Origin: Hsuehochloa calcarea
Taxonomy: Eukaryota; Streptophyta; Magnoliopsida; Poales; Poaceae
Assembly (NCBI GenBank): GCA_036346395.1
Contig: CM070602.1
Span: 23,383,098 to 23,447,097 of the forward strand
Direction: 5' to 3'
DNA: 64,000 bases
The notes below the pieces were generated by a model. That model did no database searches, was not told the DNA's origin, and saw nothing but the letters and a program-made list of their open reading frames with translations. This document shows positions 58,901 to 64,000 of this stretch, piece after piece. Within the stretch, counting starts at the first letter, position 1. Each line of letters begins with the position of its first letter. The translations under genes and the position numbers were made by a program.

Positions 58901-61900
58901 CACACGTCGATGACACTCTTCCCCTATCTTCGTTAGGATGGGGTCAATACATTGTAGAACTTTAACTAGTCCCTACACATGTAAGATTTCATCTAGAGCA
59001 TTCGGGACTAGTCGTATATCTTTTTCAACGACCTCATCGGAATAGTTATATGACTTTCTCACCGATCTGGCTCGTGCACACATATCACGATGAATGTAAA
59101 TGATGCAATATCATAATTAATCATTTGCACAACTCGTCTCATTAACTCAATATCTCATTCTCATTAACTCAATATCATCAATAACATGTATATGAATAAG
59201 CTTAATAGAAGCATTATAAATATAGCATGATAAGTAATAACAATGACAATGGCGAACAACCCGTTCACCACTCTACCGTGTACTTGGTTTGAAACCTCTA
59301 GAAGCTGGGTGATGCAATGACGGCACAATGCTTGAGGCAACACTCCCTGGACAAGCAATTAAAACACACTGAAAACATACCACCATAGTACCAAAACATC
59401 AAATAAATCACCCTCGTACCTACATGCAAAAATGACACCTTTAACCCAATTTCACCGGACGAATTACCCGCTACCCTAGTGGTAAAATGACCATAAACTA
59501 TGCTAGTGGTAAAATGACCATAACTCTCCTCTGAACTTCAAACATAGCAAAACATATACTTTCTGGAATCCTACAACATTACCTACAACTTTCTAGTTTT
59601 GGCAAACTTTTGAATTCCCCGTTTCCAACCCGGAAGACTACCCCAGAATCTGCCAAGACAGACTATTTCACAATTTCGTATCTTTTTTATATAACTTGGA
59701 AAATGATGAAAAATAACAATTATGGAATCTACTCAAATTCCTAGCCAATTCAAGTTATCACCAAAATTAATTTACTTCATTTACTAGGCATAAACAACCC
59801 ATCTTCACGACATCTGCCAACGACGTCCGTTTTGTGGACAACGATCTTCCTGAGGCTGTAAATTTTCGCTCACAACTTCAAATCTAGTGTTCTAGACCTT
59901 CTTGGAAAGCTATCGAAATTCCCCACATCTTTTCTTATTGGCCCAAACCCTAAATCTGAACTTAAACGCCTCTAATTGCCCCCGCAAGGTTACAGCGCAG
60001 TTCGACGAACTAGGGCAATGGAAACTCTTCCTCCCATTAACCAAATGATCTACAAATTGAAAATCAATTAATCTAGGGCCAACTAAAGGCTACCAGATCG
60101 TTACCCCTCAAGAAAATTGATGATGCTTGTGAAGCCCTTGATCTTCCCTCCCCCCTTCCCTTCCCTTCTTCCTCGTGTTCTCCCTTGCGAACCCACGACA
60201 ATCTACCAGCACCACTACCAGCAGCAGCGGGGGAGGAACTTGGCCAGGGAGGGGCACACGACAGGGATGAGGGGCCTCCAGTGCGTCGGCCTGGGGAAGG
60301 GGTGGCAGGGGAGGTGGGTAGGTGGCGTAGCCTAGGGGGGGGGCACAGGGAGGAATGGCGGCTAGGGTTTTGGGAGCGCAATAGGGGTACCCCTAGGGTC
60401 CTATTTAAAGTCCAATGGGCTAAACGATCGTGGCTTGGACGTGGTAGGGTTGGAAGCAACCGGTATTGAATTTGATTCGGAATGCACTTTGAATCCTAGT
60501 TGGTTTTCTGCTTTTCTTCTGTGCAGTGAGCATTCCAGAGGCCATAACTTTCTTTCCCGGACTATGAAATCAATTTTTTTCCCCGTTTAGCTAACTCATA
60601 GTACTTCAACTTTCTATTTGTGGAGATTTTCTGAAAACGCCGTATTCATTGCCAAATTTGCTTTGGAAGTTGACTCAGTTGCGGACTCTGATCTCTATGT
60701 GGCCTGCCTTCGGGCTCCATATCTCACATGTCAGAAGTCCAAATTAGGCCACTGAGGATTCTAAATTGGACTATATGAAAAGATATGCAACTTTGTAGTT
60801 ACGAGGTTTTCCATTTGAAACTGTTTCAGTCGCGAAAATCACGTTTCAAGATGATGGACAGATTCTGTCCCGTTTCTTGGCAAGGCAGATATGGAATCTC
60901 CCGATCTCGCTATATTCTCTTTAAATAAACGGGGGTATTACACATGTCATAAAGATGCTTCCACAAAGAACATCCTTTTCATTTGTTCCATCCCATGTGC
61001 TTCCCTTACACAGAAAGCTTGTTTTCGTGTAGAATGCTTGCTCTGGTAATTACTTCTTCTTTGGATTGGTGTTTCCGGTTTGTTTCCTTGAGGTTATTCA
61101 ATGATATCAATTTTTCTCCTTCCTATCCTGAACGGTGTTATTGTATACAGGTATGTAAACCTGGAGGTGAAAAACATCCTTCTAGAGTCCATCTCACACC
61201 ACATCTTACCACAAATGTTGAGTTCTCCGTTCTTGCAACAAACTGCTGATCTTGTTAATGATTATCTGAAATTCGTGGATGATCATTTGAAAGAATCTGC
61301 TGATCTTACGTGTCTTGCATATAGGCACCGTACTTACTCAAAGGTAAAGAACATCCTTTTCCTTTTCATTAATTCTGCATGTGTAAAAGTGTTGTTGTAA
61401 TCTCTGTGTTTGCTGACTGATGATGAGTTCCATTGCACGATTTCCACCGTGTCCACTGTCATGGTTCATGGACAATCTAGTGAAATTGTTTGATGGTGTT
61501 CTTGCTTGGTTAGTCTGATTATGTAATAGTTTTTGCAACTCTAACTTCCACATTATTCTTTCAAGACAAGTAGACAAATTTTTGAACTATGGATTTCATG
61601 GAAACTAGTAAAAAAGGCTGGTTGGCTACCAAAGTCATAATTTGCCCTTAAACTTCTGTATGAAGTTCATGGGATATTTACACTATGCAGGAACCAGGCC
61701 GAAACTGGTATTGACCAATGACCACCTGACAATTATGGCAAGTCCCATGCTGGTTTTGAAACCCCCTCAGTGTATCGTTATCGGATAGGTTAGCACAATT
61801 ATAGGAATCCAAGTTCTCTAGAATACATAATTGGCAAGCTGATGGCACATTTAATCATATAAATTACCGCATTATTTGTTAAATAATTAAGTTGCCTGTC

Positions 61901-62887
61901 ATTGGAGCTTAGATAGCCTAGCTTGTTCTCCATGCTTCCATGACGTGATTATTCTGATACAAAAGGAGTTTTTAGTCATGTCACTGTTTGCATCATAGCC
62001 TGATGTTGCCCCCACCCCCCTTCCACCCAAAAACAAGGTGTTCACGTTCTCCAGAAATCATTTTCTGTCACCTTCTCATTATTTTGGGCCATTTTTGCTC
62101 AGGTAATCGAATTTGTTCAGTTCAAAGATCGCTTGCAACACTCCATGCAGTATCTTTCTGTAAGATCTGATTCCCTAATACTGAGTCTGAAGCAGAAGGC
62201 CGAGTCTCTTGAGGAAGTGGAGGTTAGCAGTCACTTGTCAAATTAAAATCACAATTTGGGGATTTATTAGTAGTTTTAGTAACATTACCGATGCATGCTT
62301 TGATGCTTGAAAGGAATATATCTATTTTTATTCAGCTTGCAACCATTTTGAACTTATCATTTTTGGTACCTTTAATTATGTTATAAATGGGACCGGATGT
62401 GCTGTCAGGATATCATTTCTTCAATATTGACTAATTTCTCATACAAGGATAAATTGATGCCTGTCATTTTTTTTATGTAATCCATACCAATTCTGATAAT
62501 TGTGGTTTCACTGTCTCCCCGATTGCAGTCTATTCTTGAAAATGCAAACCATGGAACAAGGTTGATTGAGTTATCAAATGATGACAACATGGAACACTTA
62601 ACTTTTAATGAAGATCTTCAGGCACGGCCTTGGTGGACACCAACAACCAGTGTAAATTTTCTGTCAGGTATTGGCTCTCATACTGTGTGATTTTATCCTT
62701 TTGTTTTTAACAATACCATCCTCCTTGCATTATGTTATATATGCTTGACAATTACTTTTCTCCATTCATTTATGTGCCATTGTTGGAGCACTTATGACCT
62801 TGCAAGTGCAAAAGTGCTCACTACTGTTACGATTTTACAGAACCATTCGATGAAGGTTCAACACCTGCGTGCTTTAGGGCTAAAGTG
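37774..62887 (+). CDS. NAA25: NAA25, auxiliary subunit of N-terminal acetyltransferase B (partial, 17 exons)
   Basis: NAA25 is the TPR-type scaffold that holds the catalytic NAA20 on the ribosome; NatB acetylates the starting Met of chains beginning MD, ME, MN or MQ. The frame is my splice model: exons 37774-37920, 39314-39470, 39552-39670, 39760-39834, 40751-40844, 40936-41054, 41581-41651, 42211-42361, 42451-42626, 43800-43999, 44125-44255, 46485-46561, 47149-47223, 61151-61343, 62103-62222, 62529-62667 and 62841-62887. All introns are GT-AG, all phases agree, and 697 codons are open. Recognisable family segments are ALKALILERMGKPDEALSVC, YPNNLELMMGLFNC, FLLWAVCSIQLQ, VKNILLESISHHILPQML and FNEDLQARPWWTP. 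Plant members are about 1,000 residues long, so roughly the last third lies beyond the window. The start has no upstream alternative in frame near it. Intron 13 is 13.9 kb of nested transposons. Confidence 0.93.
37921..39313 (+). other. NAA25 intron 1
   Basis: This 1393-bp intron begins GTAAGC and ends TTTCAG. No transposon with clear ends was recognised; there is a GT-rich stretch near 38258-38285. Confidence 0.85.
39314..39470 (+). CDS. NAA25: NAA25 exon 2
   Basis: Residues 50-101 plus one base. It holds ALKALILERMGKPDEALSVC and DDLTLSTLQIVFQRLER, a TPR pair conserved in the family. Donor GTATGT. Confidence 0.93.
39552..39670 (+). CDS. NAA25: NAA25 exon 3
   Basis: It completes residue 102 and runs to 141 (DFATSCYEYACMKYPNNLEL, then the region ending VKQQQ). 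It follows an 81-bp intron and ends in phase 0. Confidence 0.92.
39760..39834 (+). CDS. NAA25: NAA25 exon 4
   Basis: Residues 142-166 (TAIKMYKTVGEERFLLWAVC then SIQLQ), acceptor TTGCAG, donor GTGGGA. Confidence 0.9.
39835..40750 (+). other. NAA25 intron 4
   Basis: This 916-bp intron runs GTGGGA...GGCAG. The GC-richer patch at 40000-40240 differs in base use from its surroundings and could be an old insertion, but no terminal repeats were found. Confidence 0.8.
40751..40844 (+). CDS. NAA25: NAA25 exon 5
   Basis: Residues 167-197 plus one base (VYFSSGGEKLLALAEALLKK then HINSHSLHEPE). Donor GTATAT. Confidence 0.9.
40936..41054 (+). CDS. NAA25: NAA25 exon 6
   Basis: It completes residue 198 and runs to 237 (LALYISILEQQAKYEVALEV then LSGDLGSLMGREDDRLRLQ). 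Acceptor ATGCAG, donor GTAATT. Confidence 0.92.
41055..41580 (+). other. NAA25 intron 6
   Basis: This 526-bp AT-rich intron runs GTAATT...GACAG. Nothing else was recognised. Confidence 0.8.
41581..41651 (+). CDS. NAA25: NAA25 exon 7
   Basis: Residues 238-260 plus two bases (GRLLAQACNYVAASEIYQKV then LES). Donor GTAATG. Confidence 0.9.
41652..42210 (+). other. NAA25 intron 7
   Basis: This 559-bp intron runs GTAATG...CGGCAG. It contains an open stretch near 41701-41967 without family similarity, taken as chance. Confidence 0.8.
42211..42361 (+). CDS. NAA25: NAA25 exon 8
   Basis: It completes residue 261 and runs to 311 (PDDWESFLHYLGCLLEHDVN, then a less conserved Ser/Cys-rich segment, LSNKISLSEEL). 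Donor GTACTT. Confidence 0.9.
42451..42626 (+). CDS. NAA25: NAA25 exon 9
   Basis: Residues 312-369 plus two bases (VESRLKSALSFVQKLQEND, HLANIEIERQYRLSG, KFIEALVNYFHR). Acceptor CGTAG after an 89-bp intron. Confidence 0.9.
42627..43799 (+). other. NAA25 intron 9
   Basis: This 1173-bp intron runs GTTTGG...TTGCAG. It contains a small repeat array with an inverted copy at 43348-43545. Confidence 0.85.
43348..43545. repeat. Minisatellite-like array with an inverted copy (possible MITE)
   Basis: Three diverged units containing ATTTAAA...AAAAGTTTAGTT...ACC(T)GCC occur at about 43380-43500. An inverted counterpart TATTTAAATGTATGGTA lies at about 43521-43537, and GGTATAAACTAAACT at 43354-43368 pairs with AGTTTAGTTTATACC near 43485. 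The arrangement can fold back on itself like a small inverted-repeat element. Confidence 0.5.
43800..43999 (+). CDS. NAA25: NAA25 exon 10
   Basis: It completes residue 370 and runs to 436 plus one base (FGHLSCSASEVEIYLHMLSG, DEITELLDSISRSFD, LGLIITTFKVQEVLG). Donor GTCCAC is weak but frame and family agree. Confidence 0.87.
44125..44255 (+). CDS. NAA25: NAA25 exon 11
   Basis: It completes residue 437 and runs to 480 (LQRIAKGMVEIFYKNLPLSR, DLDPQESMHGEELLSMAS, SILVQ). Acceptor TCCAG, donor GTATGT. Confidence 0.9.
44335..44592. mobile_element. Stowaway-like MITE in intron 11
   Basis: This 258-bp element has imperfect terminal inverted repeats (CCCCTTCCGGTCACGAAAG at the left against the complement of CTTTTGTCACTGGAGGGAG at the right) and TA on each side (44333-44334 and 44593-44594). 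It is non-coding. Ends and TA duplication fit the Tc1/mariner-derived Stowaway group. Confidence 0.7.
44693..45028. mobile_element. 336-bp solo LTR in intron 11
   Basis: It starts TGTCATGTACGG and ends GGACGTGACA, so the ends are inverted TGTCA/TGACA. A perfect 5-bp duplication GAAGG flanks it (44688-44692 and 45029-45033). No internal region is present. The ends and the 5-bp duplication fit an LTR retrotransposon; the family is unknown. Confidence 0.85.
45180..46269. mobile_element. hAT-like non-autonomous element in intron 11
   Basis: The ends are CAAGGTTATTTGTCGACTAG and the complement of the right end CATTGGTTATCAAGTC; both lead into a shared TAGTCGCGAC word, giving imperfect inverted repeats of about 27 bp. 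No 8-bp duplication was found, so the borders are tentative. The interior is GC-rich with GGC/GCC triplet runs (45790-45980) and repeated CTAGTCG words near both ends; it has no transposase. A smaller element is nested at 45207-45422. Confidence 0.55.
45207..45422. mobile_element. 216-bp hAT-like MITE nested in the 45180-46269 element
   Basis: It starts CAGGGAAAAAATTCCCGACC and ends CCGGTTTTTTTTATCCCTT, giving inverted ends. The 8-bp sequence GTCGCGAC occurs on both sides (45199-45206 and 45423-45430) and fits a hAT target duplication. The interior is rich in CCGG and CCGGTT words. Confidence 0.7.
46485..46561 (+). CDS. NAA25: NAA25 exon 12
   Basis: Residues 481-505 plus two bases (LFWRTRNLGYLLEAILVLEF then GLTVH). 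Acceptor GAACAG after the 2.2-kb intron 11, donor GTAAGT. Confidence 0.9.
46562..47148 (+). other. NAA25 intron 12
   Basis: This 587-bp AT-rich intron runs GTAAGT...CCCAG. Nothing else was recognised. Confidence 0.8.
47149..47223 (+). CDS. NAA25: NAA25 exon 13
   Basis: It completes residue 506 (Lys) and runs to 530 plus two bases (YVWQYKIILVHLYSYLGALP then LAHR). Donor GTAATT opens the 13.9-kb intron 13. Confidence 0.9.
47370..47483 (-). repeat. 3' LTR of C1
   Basis: This 114-bp sequence starts TGTTGGAATC and ends CATCCTACA. It contains GGCTAAAAGCCAACATGTAC and ATGCAAAGAACACC, both repeated in the right LTR at 58238 onward. Confidence 0.82.
47484..48797 (-). pseudogene. Copia RT core and RNase H of C1
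   Basis: Minus-strand frames show RT pieces (YNETFTPVAHMTTVHF near 48740, MDVKNGFLNSELHEVCMQPP, RRSLYGLKQAPRVWFGRF) and RNase H (ITWLQWLLEDFGVSASAPLL, DSTSAISIARDPVKHELTK) down to about 47490. Stops and frameshifts occur throughout; for example the YVDD region near 48410 is incomplete. Confidence 0.82.
48806..49751. mobile_element. 946-bp hAT-like non-autonomous element inside C1
   Basis: A perfect 8-bp duplication GCCTTGTA (48798-48805 and 49752-49759) flanks it, as for hAT elements. The ends CAATGCTATCAAGGCGGT and the complement of ACCGCTTTAATAACCATG are imperfect inverted repeats. Subterminal AAGGCG/CGCCTT words repeat at both ends. The interior (about 49000-49560) is very GC-rich and open in several frames without transposase motifs; it may be captured host sequence. 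The insertion splits the C1 reverse transcriptase at the YKAHLVAHGF motif. Confidence 0.85.
49760..51392 (-). pseudogene. Copia protease, integrase and RT start of C1
   Basis: Reading leftward: protease with LDSGASFHMAPDSTHLTSM near 51325-51270; integrase pieces near 51140-50520; the post-integrase segment SAQSVECVFLDYILEHKGYR and RMRIPWDITFDE near 50430-50320; a Pro-rich spacer (about 50260-50130); then the start of RT running into the hAT insertion. Stops and shifts are frequent. Confidence 0.8.
51398..51790 (+). repeat. 5' LTR of C2 with U3 tandem repeats
   Basis: It contains about seven copies of the word GACAA(A)GATCTTGA between about 51443 and 51615, embedded in AAGGACAAAGATCTTGATTG-type units, followed by a promoter-like TTATAAATATG at about 51653. 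Confidence 0.9.
51803..51814 (+). other. Primer-binding site of C2, one base short
   Basis: TGGTATCGAGCC stands for TGGTATCAGAGCC, the initiator tRNA-Met site; CAG reads CG. It lies 12 bp after the 5' LTR. Confidence 0.8.
51815..53445 (+). pseudogene. Copia gag of C2
   Basis: The plus-strand frames include the gag domain near 52490-52990 (LTKTNYVERVCGDEVKLQ, DALDALIAQPRPRCASLLNK, RIAKEAWDAIAAKTIGSRP, EDVDDFVLRLNTLL) and a damaged zinc knuckle near 53235 (SCHNRGKLGHWGG). The first part (51815-52480) is GC-rich without a clear frame. Several shifts break the frame. Gag packages element RNA. Confidence 0.72.
53446..56560 (+). pseudogene. Copia pol of C2 (protease, integrase, RT, RNase H)
   Basis: Domains in order: protease VLDTGATHHMTGRRS (53456); integrase with HVPQQNGVAERRNARLW (about 54285) and the second-Asp region damaged near 54215; RT with WVFVKRDEAGAIIAQ (55225), RLVARGFMQRGVDFDD (55273) and MDAKSAFLNGDLKEE (55400); RNase H with FRYLGPHAPDLAFAVG (55940), KSTSGILLPRQ (56165) and KQQVVACHREAEYIA (56220). 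The frame changes many times and no YVDD box is readable. The DNA is very GC-rich and poor in CAG/CTG. Confidence 0.82.
56589..56978 (+). repeat. 3' LTR of C2
   Basis: It is the counterpart of 51398-51790 with the same ends and the same GATCTTGA repeats (about 56645-56800); the repeat number and phasing differ slightly. Confidence 0.9.
56984..58224 (-). other. GC-rich 5' region of C1 where gag is expected
   Basis: This 1.24-kb stretch lies between the C2 insertion and the C1 primer-binding site, where a Copia gag should be encoded on the minus strand from the ATG at 58224 (MALDSQTQKPNYYILPPSGR). Several frames are open but none shows a gag domain or zinc knuckle that I can recognise. It may be very decayed gag or foreign sequence carried by the element. 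Confidence 0.5.
58226..58236 (-). other. Primer-binding site of C1
   Basis: GCTCTGTTACC is the complement of GGTAACAGAGC, one mismatch from the usual initiator tRNA-Met site, directly beside the right LTR (58238) and followed by GCCATGG in the sense direction. Confidence 0.7.
58346..60942. mobile_element. Probable 2.6-kb solo LTR or LTR-like block
   Basis: The left end TAGTATCCCGACCC and the complement of the right end (TGTAATACCCCCG) are similar, as in LTRs with TGTAATACCCC...GGGGTATTACA ends. The interior has no gene: AT-rich to 60000, then a GC-rich part at 60130-60460. No target duplication was found and the left end abuts the decayed C1 LTR, so the identity is tentative. Confidence 0.4.
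61151..61343 (+). CDS. NAA25: NAA25 exon 14
   Basis: It completes residue 531 (Trp) and runs to 595 (YVNLEVKNILLESISHHILP, VNDYLKFVDDHLKESADL, CLAYRHRTYSK). This is the best conserved part of the family and proves that intron 13 is spliced in this model. Confidence 0.93.
61344..62102 (+). other. NAA25 intron 14
   Basis: This 759-bp intron runs GTAAAG...GCTCAG. No insertion was recognised. Confidence 0.8.
62103..62222 (+). CDS. NAA25: NAA25 exon 15
   Basis: Residues 596-635 (VIEFVQFKDRLQHSMQYLSV then LKQKAESLEEVE), a coiled-coil-like segment. Donor GTTAGC. Confidence 0.92.
62223..62528 (+). other. NAA25 intron 15
   Basis: This 306-bp intron runs GTTAGC...TTGCAG, AT-rich, with nothing else seen. 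Confidence 0.8.
62529..62667 (+). CDS. NAA25: NAA25 exon 16
   Basis: Residues 636-681 plus one base (SILENANHGTRLIELSNDDN, LTFNEDLQARPWWTP). The PWWTP motif is typical of plant NAA25. Confidence 0.93.
62841..62887 (+). CDS. NAA25: NAA25 exon 17
   Basis: It completes residue 682 and runs to 697 (PFDEGSTPACFRAKV). Donor GTATGC at 62888. The remaining exons are beyond the window. Confidence 0.85.
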
Positions 62888-64000
62888 GTATGCCATTTTC
62901 CTAGAATTTTATTTACGCAAGCTCAAGCAGTATGTAGTTGTCATAATATTCTTATGTTAATACTAGAAGTACTGTGTTTTGTCTTCATCTATTGTATTAG
63001 TTGATATTTTTAATATCTGGAGGATTTGTTGGTAAATTTCACTTAATAGAACCATGCTCTTTTCTTACTGAACACATTTGTCCTGTATATATTTGTTTTC
63101 TTATCTTGACCTTCGCAAACATTGTATCAGATTCATATTCCTGCAATGTCGTAATATGGCTTAAACATAATCTTGTTACATTGCGAATTGGTCAGTCGGG
63201 ATATGTCTAGGATGTGATTGCAATGTTGCATACAGGCTATAAACTAAGTATAATGTTATTTGGTATTTACTGATACCATCCCTATCGATTTGTACTACCT
63301 AATGTTCACCAAGGCGCTAGGCGCTAGTTGGACGGCAGACAACCGACTAGGTGACCGACTAGGACACAACAGCTGTTGGGGGGTGGGGGTGGGGAAGCAA
63401 AACTGCACAAGCATCAAGTAGCCAAGCAACAGCGGTGAGGGGAGGGCAGGGGGAGGCAGCCAAGCTACTAGTACCTTGAGGGCTTGAAGTGCTGGAGCAG
63501 AGGAAAGGCGTGATCGACCGGCGGTGAAGTCCATTCGGCGGCGGGTGAAGGGGGAAGGAGGGATGGGCCAGCGGCGGGGTCGATTGGCAGTAAGGGACAT
63601 TGAAACGGCTGGTGGCAAGGGTGATTCGGCGGCAGTTGACACGGAAATGATCGGTGACGAGGACGATCCGGTGGCAGGAGGCGAGATGACCGCCTGGCCG
63701 CCGCCTGTGCTTGGCCTGAGAAGTGGAGACTGGAGTATTAGAGTTTGCTTTGGGTCACTTATGACTCTTCGGTCCGGACTGACTCGAGCCAAAAGTCCCA
63801 AGTTGGTCCGGCGTGAACCAGTGGACTGCATGGACACGAGCACGACGTCGATCTAGTCTTCTTCAATACCCAATCTGTAGGACGTCGCCGCCTCACTGCC
63901 TCCATGGTCATGAACTCGCGCCTCTGCATCCCCCTCTCCCCTCTTCCTCCCTAGTTGGTCACCCTGACCGCTCCGTGCGCCTAATGCTGCCGCCACTAGC
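62888..64000 (+). other. NAA25 intron 17, start
   Basis: It is AT-rich to about 63300, then a GC-rich insertion begins. The window ends inside the intron. Confidence 0.75.
63303..64000. mobile_element. GC-rich insertion at the right edge, possibly a hAT-like element
   Basis: Base composition changes abruptly at about 63303. The first 60 bp carry repeated GCGCTAG and CGACTAG words (GGCGCTAGGCGCTAG, ACCGACTAGGTGACC), like the subterminal repeats of the hAT-like elements at 45180 and 48806. The interior has open frames on both strands without recognised motifs. The right end is outside the window, so the type is tentative. Confidence 0.45.

Larger units (their letters stand above)
47224..61150 (+). 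other. NAA25 intron 13, 13.9 kb, filled with nested transposons
   Basis: It runs GTAATT...TATACAG. Only about 350 bp (47224-47369 and 60943-61150) cannot be assigned to insertions. It holds C1 (47370 to about 58345), which is itself interrupted by a hAT-like element and by C2, plus a probable solo LTR (58346-60942). The joined exons keep frame across it (tg + g, Trp-531). Confidence 0.9.

Noticed and set aside
63295..63856. Overlapping open frames on both strands at the right edge
   Set aside because: GC-rich insertion with subterminal repeat words; no domain seen and the element is cut by the window end.

Overview
The window is plant nuclear DNA, most likely from a grass and probably rice (Oryza). 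The evidence is one intron-rich, GC-rich-5' nuclear gene embedded in nested LTR retrotransposons, Stowaway- and hAT-type DNA elements, and initiator tRNA-Met primer sites. I see no prokaryotic genes, CRISPR arrays, rRNA or tRNA genes. The species is an inference; no database was searched.

Positions 1-34791 are a retrotransposon nest. Element A (plus strand, Sirevirus-type Copia) enters from the left edge with the end of pol, a long 3' untranslated region and a 3' LTR. That LTR is split by element B1 (3084-13913, minus strand, same superfamily, 5-bp duplication AAAAG) and resumes at 13919-15006. A 1-kb unassigned stretch follows. Next is a Ty3/gypsy element G1 (15997-25549, minus), whose integrase is interrupted by a solo LTR (18033-19698, duplication CCATG). 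G1 shares its right LTR with a second, truncated gypsy copy G2 (25550-26182). G2 is fused to B2 (26179-34791, minus), another Sirevirus-type Copia that has lost its 3' LTR but keeps the best-preserved gag, integrase and reverse transcriptase frames.

Positions 34792-37236 are AT-rich DNA with no recognised gene and two related hairpins. A short promoter region leads to the only clear host gene, NAA25, the auxiliary (TPR-type) subunit of the NatB N-terminal acetyltransferase. It runs on the plus strand from the ATG at 37774 and leaves the window after exon 17 (62887). All 17 exons join in one open frame of 697 codons with GT-AG introns.

The NAA25 introns have collected insertions. Intron 11 holds a Stowaway-like MITE, a 336-bp solo LTR and a hAT-like element with another hAT-like element inside it. 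Intron 13 is about 13.9 kb. It contains a degraded minus-strand Copia (C1, 114-bp LTR), interrupted by a 946-bp hAT-like element and by a complete 5.6-kb plus-strand Copia (C2), and then a probable 2.6-kb solo LTR. Intron 17 starts a further GC-rich insertion.

I found no convincing new multi-gene system. The strongest unusual signals are: (1) recurrent CAG/CTG-to-CG-like lesions confined to transposons, including three primer-binding sites, which suggests a methylation-linked base-calling artefact; (2) an apparent inversion inside one LTR; (3) a head-to-tail gypsy pair sharing one LTR; (4) five regularly placed CxxC motifs in the Sirevirus Gag coiled coil; and (5) an essential gene read through a 14-kb transposon-filled intron.
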